Shown here piece after piece: positions 35,648 to 45,100 of a stretch of 64,000 bases of DNA. Position numbers and translations under genes: made by a program. Source of the stretch: Telmatospirillum sp. (lineage in GTDB: Bacteria > Pseudomonadota > Alphaproteobacteria > Rhodospirillales > Magnetospirillaceae); contig WASQ01000054.1 in NCBI GenBank assembly GCA_009712185.1, forward strand, positions 38,010-102,009. The letters are read 5' to 3'. Positions within the stretch are counted from its first letter, which is position 1, and every line of letters starts with the position of its first letter. Under the pieces are notes generated by a model. That model searched no databases. It worked only from the letters and a program-made list of their open reading frames with translations, and was not told the DNA's origin.

Positions 35648-36268
35648 TCACATCTCCACCGGAGGAATCGCAGCCTCCCTCAGCAGCGCCGCCGTCACAG
35701 AGGGGCGGCGGGCGACATGCGCGATAAAGTCCACAACCGCCGGCCATTGCGCCAGATTGATGGAGAACCCCTCCATCCACCCCAGAACCGTAAAAAGATA
35801 GGCATCCGCGACGGTGAAACCGGCGCCCGACAGATAGTCGCGACCCGACAAAGCGCTGGCGGTGAATTCTATCCGGCGCCTCAGCCGGTCCCGGACATCG
35901 TCATGGACCGCGGACGGGAAGTCGCGACGAAACAGAGGCGCCGCCCCGGCATGGAGTTCGGCGGTGATGAAATTCAGCCACTCCTGAAGGCGAACGCGCT
36001 CCCTTGTCCCCGATGCCGGGGCCAGACCGGAGTCCGGCTTCAGATCGGCCAGGAACTGGACGATCGCCGGTCCCTCGGTCAACACGGCTCCGTCGTCCAG
36101 CATCAGGGCCGCGACATATCCCTTGGGATTGACGGTTCGAAAATCGCCACCGTCCGACATCCGCTTGGTCCGGTTGTTCACCCGAACGAGATCATAAGGC
36201 AGACCCAGCTCCTGAAGGACGATGTGAGGCGACAGCGAGCAGGTTCCGGGAGCGAAATAGAGCTTCAT
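35648..36268 (-). CDS. Glutathione S-transferase
   Basis: A 206-residue cytosolic GST. The N-terminal thioredoxin-like domain begins MKLYFAPGTCSLSPHIVLQE, with the Cys/Ser active-site region typical of beta-class bacterial GSTs (APGTCSLSPH). The glutathione-binding VNPKGYVAALMLDDGAVLTE follows, and the helical C-terminal domain includes SGAGFTVADAYLFTVLGWME. It should conjugate or reduce electrophiles with glutathione. It is divergent from a LysR regulator 99 bp away, suggesting that the regulator controls it. Confidence 0.92.
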   Translation of the reverse strand: MKLYFAPGTCSLSPHIVLQELGLPYDLVRVNNRTKRMSDGGDFRTVNPKGYVAALMLDDGAVLTEGPAIVQFLADLKPDSGLAPASGTRERVRLQEWLNFITAELHAGAAPLFRRDFPSAVHDDVRDRLRRRIEFTASALSGRDYLSGAGFTVADAYLFTVLGWMEGFSINLAQWPAVVDFIAHVARRPSVTAALLREAAIPPVEM

Positions 36269-36367
36269 GACAGCACTCCGTGACCGGTGGTGTGGAAAAG
36301 CATGTTGACGGGAACCATCTGAAAAGAAAAATTACTTCGATAGAAACAATCCATCAGCCGGGCTTAT

Positions 36368-37318
36368 ATGAACCTGACTCAACTCCGCAGTCTGGTCGCG
36401 GTTGCCGAAACCGGCAGCATCACGGCGGCGGCGGCCGCCATCGGCGTGACCCAGTCCGCACTCAGCCAGGCGCTGGCCGGATTCGAGGCGGCATTGGGGG
36501 TCCAGCTTCTTGTCCGGGAAAGGCAGGGCGCGACCCTGACGGCCTTTGGCGAGGCGGCGCTTCCTCACGCCCGCGCCGCCCTGGACCATATCGCCGCCAT
36601 CGGACGGGATGCCGCGACGGCGGCCGGCACAGAGGGCGGGTCACTGCGCATCGCCGCTTTCCCCAGTGTTTTCGCCACCGTTTTGCCTTCGCTGCTGCGC
36701 CGTTTCCGCATCCTTCACCCCGGAATTAACCTGATCGCGCTGGAGACGGATGATCGCGAGGTCGAGGTCTGGCTGGCCGAGGGTGCCATCGATCTGGGCG
36801 TTCTATTGAACCCGGCTCCCGACCGGAACGCGGTTGAGATCGGACAGGATGAATGGATCGCCGTCATGCCCGCGGGACACCGGTTTGCCCGCCGGACCAG
36901 CGTCAGCCTGACGGATCTGGTGGCGGAACCGTTCGTCCTGGCGACCGGCGGCTGCCATCTCCATGCCCGGTCGTTGGCCTCGGCGGCGGATCTGGTCCTC
37001 GCGGACGTCCGCATCGAGGTCCGCGACTGGGCCAGCGCCGTCGCCCTGATCCGCGAGGGAACGGGCGTCGGCATCATTCCCGCATCGGCGCTGCCGGACT
37101 CCGCGCGGGGGATCAGGATGGCACGGCTGTCGCCCCCTCAGGTCCGCCGCTTCGGCATGGCGGCCTCTCCCGCCCGTGCGCCGTCCCGCGCCGCAACGCT
37201 GCTCCTGGACCTGGCGGGACGGCATCCGATCCGGTCGTCCTCACCGGACATCGCCGTTCCCGCCCTGTCCCGGACGCCCCAGGAGAGCGATCAGGGGACG
37301 GAAATCTCCGAGACCTGA
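36368..37318 (+). CDS. LysR-family transcriptional regulator
   Basis: A 316-residue LysR protein. The helix-turn-helix lies in NLTQLRSLVAVAETGSITAA followed by AAAIGVTQSALSQALAGFEA. The effector domain includes GSLRIAAFPSVFATVLPSLL and LNPAPDRNAVEIGQDEWIAV. It is divergent from the GST gene. Its 3' end overlaps the convergent NUDIX gene by 78 bp, so the two transcripts are antisense to each other at their ends. The last 40 residues, which lie in the overlap, have low complexity. Confidence 0.9.
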   Translation: MNLTQLRSLVAVAETGSITAAAAAIGVTQSALSQALAGFEAALGVQLLVRERQGATLTAFGEAALPHARAALDHIAAIGRDAATAAGTEGGSLRIAAFPSVFATVLPSLLRRFRILHPGINLIALETDDREVEVWLAEGAIDLGVLLNPAPDRNAVEIGQDEWIAVMPAGHRFARRTSVSLTDLVAEPFVLATGGCHLHARSLASAADLVLADVRIEVRDWASAVALIREGTGVGIIPASALPDSARGIRMARLSPPQVRRFGMAASPARAPSRAATLLLDLAGRHPIRSSSPDIAVPALSRTPQESDQGTEISET

Positions 37319-37990
37319 AAGGACTCCCTCCAGAGACGCGGCAGGAACATCGACGAGGCCCGCCATTTCGTCGTCGGCGCGCGTCTCGAACCGATCGCGC
37401 GCCTCCGCCAGAGACAGGGCCAGATCGGCATGACCGACGATCAGAATATTGGAGGTCGAGGCCAGCGCGACACCGATCCCCGTCATCCGGAGAATATCGT
37501 CCGCGCCGATAGCCGCCTCCTCCCGCATTTCCTTGACCAGATTGGCCTCGATATCGCTGCCGCCGGCGACCGGCAACTCGTCCGGCTGGACCCCGCCCCC
37601 GATCAGATCGACCCTGCCATTGCGCCGGCGGCCGAAAAGATAATGACCGTCACGGGTACGGACCAGGGCCGTCGTCGACAGGTGATAGAGAGGATCCAGC
37701 CCGTCGGCCGCGTGATGGCCCTCCAGTCCGGGAAAGGTCGCGATATAGCGATAGCGGACGGTACCCAGCCTGAGACGAAATCCGGCGGGGCCGTGCAACA
37801 AATCATCGGTATTGGCGACCCGGTAATAAATCCCATCCCAGAGGGGATGGCGGGCTCCGGCCAGCATGGTCGGCCAGGCGGCTCCCACGCGACGATCGTA
37901 AGACGGCGAGGCCCGCCATTCCGGCGCGCCGGTTTCGACCCCGATATCGGCAAACGGGAAAAGCCGGTTGAGAAGAATGCGAGGTGTCAT
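37241..37990 (-). CDS. NUDIX-like hydrolase
   Basis: A 249-residue protein with a NUDIX-type core in the middle. TALVRTRDGHYLFGRRRNGR is the strand before the box, and the box itself reads GGGVQPDELPVAGGSDIEAN followed by LVKEMREEAAIGAD. The REExx and EE residues for metal binding are present; the spacing between the Gly and the REE part is longer than canonical. An N-terminal 100-residue extension is not recognised. The substrate, probably a nucleoside diphosphate derivative, is unknown. The C-terminus overlaps the LysR gene on the other strand. Confidence 0.7.
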   Translation of the reverse strand: MTPRILLNRLFPFADIGVETGAPEWRASPSYDRRVGAAWPTMLAGARHPLWDGIYYRVANTDDLLHGPAGFRLRLGTVRYRYIATFPGLEGHHAADGLDPLYHLSTTALVRTRDGHYLFGRRRNGRVDLIGGGVQPDELPVAGGSDIEANLVKEMREEAAIGADDILRMTGIGVALASTSNILIVGHADLALSLAEARDRFETRADDEMAGLVDVPAASLEGVLSGLGDFRPLIALLGRPGQGGNGDVR

Positions 37991-38088
37991 CAGTCCTCAA
38001 CGACCAAAGGTGAACAAATTTAATAATAACGCAAATATTTAAACAAATAATAGGATTATTATCCGATATATTGACCAACGCATCTCCA

Positions 38089-38117
38089 TTGACAAGATTG
38101 GCGTCCGCTAATACGCT
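38089..38117 (+). promoter_or_regulatory. Promoter of cassette copy 1
   Basis: TTGACA at 38089-38094, a 17-bp spacer, then TACGCT at 38112-38117. The same geometry (TTGACA, 17 bp, TAnnnT) occurs at 40333-40361 before the second copy. The region from 37991 to 38257 is strongly AT-rich and holds no gene. Confidence 0.6.
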
Positions 38118-38160
38118 CTTTTTAGGATAAATTTAAATAAAATTTTATCGTAAAAAGTGC
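38115..38160. promoter_or_regulatory. Inverted repeat at the start of the cassette 1 leader
   Basis: GCTCTTTTTAGGATAAATTT (38115-38134) faces AAATTTTATCGTAAAAAGTG plus C (38140-38160), an imperfect 20-bp inverted repeat. It begins inside the -10 element, the place for a repressor site, and would also fold as an RNA hairpin. A matching repeat lies at 40360-40403. Confidence 0.6.
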
Positions 38161-38257
38161 ATAAACCACGACAGCGATGTCTCCGCGGCGGGAACACGTT
38201 GCCCTGTTTCACATTTCCTGCCGCAAAAAAACAATTCTTTTATGAAGGAAATGCTCC

Positions 38258-39138
38258 ATGCCCATCGGTCCCGGAAAGAAATTCCCCATTAAACTCAAGC
38301 CATCAAAGCCATCTGTATTGACCCCGGCGGCATTAAGCGCCCAACTCGACGCGGTTGGCCTCAACTGTAGCCAATTGACGCCGCAATTTCTCATTGCAGT
38401 TGCATCACCAACGTCAGCAGTCAACTCCCCAATGGGAAGGTACAATCGTTTGAAATTTTTGCACCAGCCGGCAGTCCCACAGTTGCGTCATTGCGGTCGG
38501 CGCCGAAAGTCAAGATCACCGTACCTTCCGGCAAAAACACCGCTGCCTGGACTTTAGTCAGGGTCGCCGACTCGATCTGGGAGCCCGGTACCCAGGCGCA
38601 AGGACTGAACACCTATCTCGCGATTATCGCGGTTGAGGAACACTTCAACACTCTTTACGACGATCGTCACACGACAGGATTCACTGGCACCAAAGATAGC
38701 CAGCCCGAAAAGACGCGCGACTGCGAAAATGCCAAAGCCATCCAGGATTTTTTTGTCGAAGTCTGCCTGTCCGCATCGGCGACACTGATCACGGGTCTCG
38801 ACCAGACCACGATGGAGGCCATTCTGACCAACGTTATTCAACCGTTGAGTCATCAAAATCTTTCCGATTACGAGGCGAATGACAGCCGCGTCGTCATGCT
38901 GGTCGACAGATATAATCCAACGACAGAATATGCTGAAGGCGTTGGTGTCCTTCAAGTAAAATGGACTCTCAAAATTAAAGACTACAAAAAGAAAACAAAA
39001 AGCGACACCAACTTACATAGAACAAATATAAAAGTAGATTCCTGGTCAGTCCTCTACTCCGACACCGATCCGATGTGCCGCGACTACGCGACGGTCTGCA
39101 AGAAGCACGGCATTAAGCCACAAATCTGCCCACCCTGA
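38258..39138 (+). pseudogene. Cassette protein A, copy 1 (frameshifted)
   Basis: The start MPIGPGKKFPIKLKPSKPSV matches protein A2 (40513), but near 38390-38400, after LNCSQLTPQFL, the frame is lost. The correct continuation CITNVSSQLPNGKVQSFEIF is in the frame one base back and runs to 39138, ending KHGIKPQICPP as in A2. A single-base deletion, or a two-base insertion, explains it. Elsewhere the two copies align throughout, with many substitutions, so this is an old duplicate and not a recent one. A sequencing error cannot be excluded. AAGGAAA upstream serves as ribosome site. The family is unknown to me. Confidence 0.7.
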
Positions 39139-39501
39139 TTAATACGACTCCCAAATCGGTGACTTTGCGCATCGAATAGTCACGTTATTCAGAGAAAAAA
39201 ATATGGATAGTGAAATGAATAATATTTGATCCGCTCAAACCAATATTAGCAAAGTATATTTACTTACTTTTTAGTAAAATAATTTGCATCGAAATGCTAA
39301 CGATGCACCCAATACCAGCCGGCGGCGAGGATTGCTCATGGCCGGTTGGTTGCCCCCCGAGCCCGCGGGCGAATAGCGGGCGATGACCCAAGGATTTCGG
39401 AGAAACCTGGGCCGTCGCGCAACATCAGGGCGGTGCTGAACGGTTCCGTTCGTCGCAGGCCGGTATCACGACGTCCACTTGCCTTAAAGGAGAGTCATTC
39501 C
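39139..39501. other. AT-rich intergenic region between cassette genes A1 and B1
   Basis: 363 bp without a gene; the matching gap in the second cassette is only 70 bp. It is AT-rich from 39180 to 39300 and has a small hairpin GCATCG/CGATGC at about 39287-39307, then turns GC-rich before B1. The extra length may be an insertion or may hold a separate promoter for B1. Confidence 0.45.
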
Positions 39502-40044
39502 ATGGCCATTCCTCCCCCGAAAGCCTCGCTGACGATTTTCCCCAGCATGCCGACCGAAACCCAGGACACTTTTTCAAAAGGTGTCCAGGCCCTTGGCACC
39601 AACGGCCAGCAGATCTCGCTCATCCTGTTCAGCCCGAACCTTCAGCTTGTGGCGTCCATGGACAACAGCAATTCCGACGCCACCTGTTCCTATCAGGTCT
39701 CGGTGTCGACCGGATTCACCTTCTCCTCCACGCAAAGCTTCAGTATTTCGGAGACGGCCGGCGTCAGCATCGAGGTCGTGACCGTGGAAACCACGATCAC
39801 ATACGCACTTTCTTTCACCGAACAGTGGAACACCACCCGCACGGAAACGATGACGTTCGACTGTCCGGCGGGGAAAAAAGCCTTCGTTTATCAGGGGACC
39901 CTGATGTCGCGGCAACTGGGATTCAATACTCAGACAGGAAAATTCGCCTGGACCACGCCGGCCGCAACCGCCTTGACGGAGTTGCTCGTGACCAGCCGGA
40001 CCCCGGTCGGTCGGGCGCCATCCAATCCGGTCCGGATTTTGTAG
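39502..40044 (+). CDS. Cassette protein B, copy 1; aerolysin-like pore-former candidate
   Basis: A 180-residue protein rich in Ser and Thr. The central section is a long run of alternating polar and apolar residues: SVSTGFTFSSTQSFSISETA, then ETTITYALSFTEQWNTTRTE and TMTFDCPAGKKAFVYQGTLM. This is the layout of the aerolysin/ETX-MTX2 membrane-insertion region, with an amphipathic hairpin flanked by long strands, and is a fold-style inference and not a named family match. No signal peptide is present. It differs from B2 (41462) at 16 of 180 positions by eye. A strong ribosome site (AAAGGAGAG) precedes it. Confidence 0.62.
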   Translation: MAIPPPKASLTIFPSMPTETQDTFSKGVQALGTNGQQISLILFSPNLQLVASMDNSNSDATCSYQVSVSTGFTFSSTQSFSISETAGVSIEVVTVETTITYALSFTEQWNTTRTETMTFDCPAGKKAFVYQGTLMSRQLGFNTQTGKFAWTTPAATALTELLVTSRTPVGRAPSNPVRIL

Positions 40045-40332
40045 GCCGGCGGCAGGACGTGGCGACCGGATAGAAGCGTTCCGCCTAGAGCCGGCCGCCC
40101 CATCCTCCTTTCCACGAACCGGCTTGGGCCGCGTCAAGCCGGGCGCGACAGGACAGCCCCCGGCCGTGCCGGCAAGACGCGCTGCGGCGAGACCTCCGCA
40201 TGCCGGCCACAGGCAGGCCCGAACAGCAAAAGACCGTCCGCATGGGACGAAATGAATACTGTGCAAAATCTATATTTTTTCGCCGATCAGATTAAAGGAT
40301 TTTATTCCACAAAACGGGGTCTGGCATTTTCA
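40045..40332. other. Intergenic region after B1
   Basis: No gene was found. The first part is GC-rich and the last 80 bp turn AT-rich towards the promoter of the second cassette at 40333. No convincing terminator was seen. Confidence 0.4.
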
Positions 40333-40361
40333 TTGACAAGGCAATGACAGGCCAATAATCT
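40333..40361 (+). promoter_or_regulatory. Promoter of cassette copy 2
   Basis: TTGACA at 40333-40338, 17-bp spacer, TAATCT at 40356-40361. Same spacing and position relative to an inverted repeat as in copy 1 at 38089-38117. Confidence 0.62.
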
Positions 40362-40403
40362 ACTTTTGCGAAAAATGTATATGACATTTTATCGTAAAAG
40401 TAG
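40360..40403. promoter_or_regulatory. Inverted repeat at the start of the cassette 2 leader
   Basis: CTACTTTTGCGAAAAATGT (40360-40378) faces ACATTTTATCGTAAAAGTAG (40384-40403) around a 5-nt loop. The right arm shares TTTTATCGTAAAA with copy 1 (38143-38155). Conservation of the pairing in two diverged copies suggests function. Confidence 0.65.
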
Positions 40404-40512
40404 ATTTTCGTCATGAGCCCGTCCGGTTCAACGTCTTCATGGCGCGAACCAGCCTTCCTGAACCATGTCACCGTCTTAACGGCAACCATCACGTTCAATG
40501 GAGGAGCGGCAG

Positions 40513-41391
40513 ATGCCCATCGGTCCAGGGAAAAAATTCCCCATCAACCTCAAATCGACCACCCCATCCGCTTTGACGCCAGACGTCTTGAAAGTTCAGC
40601 TCAACGCGGTCGGCCTGAACTGTAATCAGTTGACTCCCCAATTCCTCAACACCTGCATCACCAATGTCAGCAGCCAGCTTCCAACCGGCGCGGTGCAATC
40701 CTTTCACATCCTGGCACCGGTCAACAGCCCGACGGTTGCGGCGCTCACCGGCGCCCCCAGGGTCATGCTCGCCGTGGCGTCCACCAACAACCCCCAGGCG
40801 CAAACCCTGGCGCAGGTCGCGGACGCCAACTGGGAGCCGGGCACGCAGGCTCAGGGTCTGAACACTTATCTCGCGATTATCGTTTACGAAGACCATTTCA
40901 AGTGGCTTTACAACAACCGGGGAACCACCGGATTCACCGGCGTGATCGACACCCCGACACCGACGGAGGGCGACTATCCCAATGCCGACGCCATCCAGAA
41001 GCTGTTTGTCCAGGTCTGTCTTTCGGCCTCGGCGACTGTGGTCAAGGGCCTCGACCAGACCACCATGCAGGCCATCCTGACCAACGTTATTCAGCCACTG
41101 CAAAATGAAAATCTTTCGAATTTCGACCAGAGCGACAGCCGCGTCATCATGCTGGTCGAAAATTACAACCCGAGCACCGGCTATGCCGACGGCGTCGGCG
41201 TTCTCGAAGTCAAGTGGCGCCTCCAGATCCAGGACTACAAACGCAAGTCCAAGGACGGTGGCGACACCCATCACACCATTTTGACGGTGCAGTCATGGTC
41301 GGTTCTTTATTCGGATACAACGCCGATGTGCAACGACTACGCGGCCGTCTGCAAGCAGTTCAATATCCAGCCGCTGGTCTGCCCGCCCTGA
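40513..41391 (+). CDS. Cassette protein A, copy 2 (intact), unknown family
   Basis: A 292-residue protein without signal peptide or transmembrane segment. It begins MPIGPGKKFPINLKSTTPSA. It has central blocks WEPGTQAQGLNTYLAIIVYE, VQVCLSASATVVKGLDQTTM and QAILTNVIQPLQNENLSNFD that are strictly kept in copy A1, and a C-terminus with three Cys (MCNDYAAVCKQFNIQPLVCP). Strand-rich segments such as VGVLEVKWRLQIQDYKRKSK suggest a beta or mixed fold. I recognise no family. It is paired 70 bp upstream of B2, and the A-B order is repeated, so A and B probably act together. GGAGGAG precedes the ATG. Confidence 0.7.
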   Translation: MPIGPGKKFPINLKSTTPSALTPDVLKVQLNAVGLNCNQLTPQFLNTCITNVSSQLPTGAVQSFHILAPVNSPTVAALTGAPRVMLAVASTNNPQAQTLAQVADANWEPGTQAQGLNTYLAIIVYEDHFKWLYNNRGTTGFTGVIDTPTPTEGDYPNADAIQKLFVQVCLSASATVVKGLDQTTMQAILTNVIQPLQNENLSNFDQSDSRVIMLVENYNPSTGYADGVGVLEVKWRLQIQDYKRKSKDGGDTHHTILTVQSWSVLYSDTTPMCNDYAAVCKQFNIQPLVCPP

Positions 41392-41461
41392 CACTCCGGT
41401 CCGAAGACCGGCCTCGTTAAGAGATTAACAGCGTTCATCCGATCGACAGGAGTCAGAGCTC

Positions 41462-42004
41462 ATGCCTATTCCGCCGCCGACAGCGTCTTTGACGATTTTC
41501 CCCAGCATGCCGACCGAGACCCAGGACACCTTCTCCAAAGGGGTTCAGGCCATTGGAACCAACGGCCAACAGATCTCCCTCATCCTGTTCAGCCCGAACC
41601 TCCAACTTGTGGCGTCCATGGACAACAGCAACTCCGACGCCACCTGTTCCTACCAGGTCTCGGTGTCGACCGGATTCACCTTCTCCTCGACGCAAAGTTT
41701 CAGCATTTCCGAGAAGGTCGGTGTCAGCATCGAGGTCGTGACAGAGGAAACCACGATCACCTTCGCTTTGTCCTTCACCGAACAGTGGAACACCACCCGC
41801 ACCGAGACGATGACGTTCAATTGTCCGGCCGGCAAGAAGGCGTTCGTCTATCAAGGAACATTGATGTCCAGGCAGTTGGGGTTCAACGCCCAGACCGGAC
41901 AGTTCGCCTGGGTCACTCCGACAGCCACCGCCTTGACGGAGCTGCTGCTGACCAGCCGGACCCCGGTCGGCCAGGCGCCGTCCAACCCGGTGCAGATCAT
42001 ATAA
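41462..42004 (+). CDS. Cassette protein B, copy 2; aerolysin-like pore-former candidate
   Basis: A 180-residue paralogue of B1 at 39502, about 91% identical by eye (16 differences). The same Ser/Thr-rich alternating strands are present: FTFSSTQSFSISEKVGVSIE, then ETTITFALSFTEQWNTTRTE and TMTFNCPAGKKAFVYQGTLM. Substitutions such as Y to F and V to L are mostly conservative, which suggests continued selection on both copies. There is one Cys in the TCSYQV segment and one in NCPAGKK. It ends 105 bp before the polyketide synthase gene on the same strand, so read-through transcription is possible. Confidence 0.65.
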   Translation: MPIPPPTASLTIFPSMPTETQDTFSKGVQAIGTNGQQISLILFSPNLQLVASMDNSNSDATCSYQVSVSTGFTFSSTQSFSISEKVGVSIEVVTEETTITFALSFTEQWNTTRTETMTFNCPAGKKAFVYQGTLMSRQLGFNAQTGQFAWVTPTATALTELLLTSRTPVGQAPSNPVQII

Positions 42005-42108
42005 GCCAACGGGAGGAAGCGGCGACCGGCCGGCGCCCCGACGCCAGGTCCGGCCGCCATTCCCCGTAAGTCCTCCCTCCGTCTCCCTCCTGATCGGGAT
42101 CGACGCCC

Positions 42109-45100
42109 ATGACCAGTCCCATCGCCATCGTCGGCATGGCCTGCCGGTACCCCGATGCGGAGACCGTCCGGCACCTGTTTGAAAATTCCCTGGCCCGCCG
42201 CCAATCCTTCCGGCGTATTCCGGACCAGCGCCTGTCGACCGATTACATCGACCTCTCCGGCGTGTCGCGGGACTGTTCCTACATGGGACAGGCGGCTCTG
42301 ATCCGCGGCTTCCGCTTCGATCGCGACCGGTTCCGGGTTTCCGCGGCCAGTTACGAGGCGACCGATCTCACCCACTGGCTCGCCCTGACCGTCGCGCAGG
42401 AGGCGATTGCCGACATCCAGTTCCGCAAACAGCGCTTTCACCCCGATCACGACGCCATCCGCGTCGTCGTCGGCAATTCGCTGACCGGGGAGTTTTCGCG
42501 CTCGGGCGTCATGCGGCTGCGCTGGCCCTATGTGCGGACCGTGATGGAGCGGCATCTGCGCCGGCAGTCTCCCGACCATGACAGCGGGGAGATCGACCGC
42601 CTGCTCCGCGAGATCGAAGCCGACTACAAGAGCCCCTTTCCCGTTCCGAACGAGGATCATCTGGCCGGAGGTCTTTCGAACACCATCGCCGGCCGGATCT
42701 GCAACCATTTCGACTTCAAGGGGGGCGGATACACCGTGGACGGCGCCTGCTCCTCGTCTCTTCTGGCGGTTTCCGACGCCTGCTCGGCGCTGGCCGCCGG
42801 CGACGCCGATCTGGTGCTGGCGGGCGGCGTCGATCTCAGCATAGACCCGTTCGAGCTGGTGGGTTTTTCGCGGACGGCCGCGCTGGCCCGGACCGAGATG
42901 CGGGTCTATGACGAGCGCGCGGAAGGGTGCTGGCCCGGCGAGGGCTGCGGCTTCGGCGCCCTGATGCGGCTTGCCGACGCGCAGGACGGATGCGAGCGCA
43001 TCCACGCAGTGATCCGGGGATGGGGACTGTCGTCGGACGGAAAGGGAGGGTTGACCCGTCCGGAAGCCGACGGTCAGGCCATCGCCCTGAGGCGCGCCTA
43101 TGCCAGAGCCGGCTATTCCATCGCGTCGGTCGGTTATTTCGAAGGACATGGAACGGGAACCCGGGGCGGCGACACCGCCGAATTGCAGGCGCTGAGCGGC
43201 GCCCGGCGGAAGGACGGCCCGCCCCCCTTCCCGGCGGTGATCAGTTCGATCAAGGCCAATATCGGCCACACCAAGGCGGCGGCCGGCTTGGCCGGACTGC
43301 TGCGCGCGTCGCAATGCGTGGCCGAACAGATTCTGCCCCCGGCCACCGGCTGTGAAAGACCGCACCGTCTTTTGCAGGACCACCCGGACACCCTTCTGGT
43401 CCGGGACCGCGCCCATCCCTGGGACCCGGGTCCCGGGCCCAGACGCGCCGGCGTCAGCGCCATGGGATTCGGCGGCATCAACACCCATATCACGATCGAG
43501 GAGGCCCCCCGGACGCCCCGCACCGTGGTTCAGATCCCGGCCGACGACGAGTTGACGCGCTTCTGGGCCGGGCAGGATCTCGGACTGTTCCTGTTCGCCG
43601 CCGCCCGTCCCGAGGATCTGATCTGGACTGCCGACCATCTCGCGGACTTTGCCGACAGGCTTTCACGGGCGGAGCTGGCCGACCTTGCCGTCGAAATGGC
43701 GCGACGCGCGACAAGGGGGGCCTTCTCTCCCTGGAAAGCGGCGGTGGTGGCATCGACGCCGGAGGATTTCGGCCGGCGTCTCCGGCTTCTGCGCACCCGC
43801 ATCGAAAGCGCGCCGGACAGCGTCGTCGGAATCGACGGGCCCGATGGCGTGTTCCTGTCAGGCGGCGGGACATCCGGCCGCATCACCCTGATTTTCTCCG
43901 GGCAGGCGGCACCGGTCCGACCGGACGCCGGCGGCTTTGACCGCTGGTTCGCGCCCGCCGGAACGGTGTATCGCGAGGCGGGACTGGCCGATCTCGCGGG
44001 CCGCGACGACACCGGCGCGGCGCAACCGGCCATCGCCACCGCCTCGCTGGCCGGACTGGACATTCTGCGCTGGCTGTCGATCGATGGCGATCTGGCGATC
44101 GGTCACAGCCTGGGAGAACTGGCCGCACTCCATTGGGCCGGCTGCTTCGACGGCGGGACCCTGATCGATATCGCCAGGATCCGTGGGCAGGCGATGCTGG
44201 AGGATCCCGATACCGGTGGCGCGATGATCGCCATCAGCGCCGGTCGGACGCGCGTCAGGGATCTGATCTCCGACGATCCGGCCCTGTTCATTTCCAATAT
44301 GAACGGCCCCCGCCAGACCGTGGTCGCCGGACGGCGCGAGGCAATCCTGGCGTTCGCCGCGCGCCTGAAGGACAAGGGCGTCGCGGCAACAGTCCTGCGC
44401 CTTCGCCAGGCCTTTCATACGCCGGCCATGACCGCGGTGGCCGGCCGATTGGCGCCGCTGCTGGCCGCCCGGGCTTTGAACGGCCCAACCCGGCCTGTGA
44501 TCTCGACGGTCACCGGGAAAATGCTGCCCGACACGGCCGATATCGCGGCGCATCTCTGCCGCCAGCTTGTCGAGCCGGTGGCCTTCGAGGACGCGGTTTC
44601 CCTGGCGGCCGAAAAGACCGATCTGTTCCTGGAGGTCGGCCCCGGCGATCTGTTCAGCACCCTGGTTCAGGGGATCACCGACAGGCCGGTCCTGTCGCTC
44701 GATATCGGGGCGACGTCCCCGCTTGCCGCGCTGAAGGCTTTTGCCGCCGCCTATGTCCTCGATCGGGCGCCGGGAATCGGGCTGCTGTTCCAGGGCAGGT
44801 TCACCCGCCCCTGCCGGTGGGACTGGCGCCCGGACTTTTTCCAAAACCCCTGCGAATCCGAGTCCCCAGGATCCGCGCCGGAGAACGGCGGGACCATCTC
44901 GACGACCGGCGCGGCGCCGGAGGCGTCCCCGGGCGACGCGGAAGATGTTCTGCGGCGGATCATGTCCGAGATCACCGGCCTGCCGGCCTGGACGCTTCAA
45001 GGCAGCAGCCGGATGCTGTCGGATCTGCATCTGAACTCGATCACCGTGGGTGAGATCATCAACCGCTTCACCGCCACCCTGGGCCGCCGGCCGGTGGCCG

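Noticed and set aside
41851..43638. A 595-codon minus-strand frame
   Set aside because: It lies opposite the ketosynthase part of the PKS and shows no domain; it is a mirror of GC-rich codon bias.
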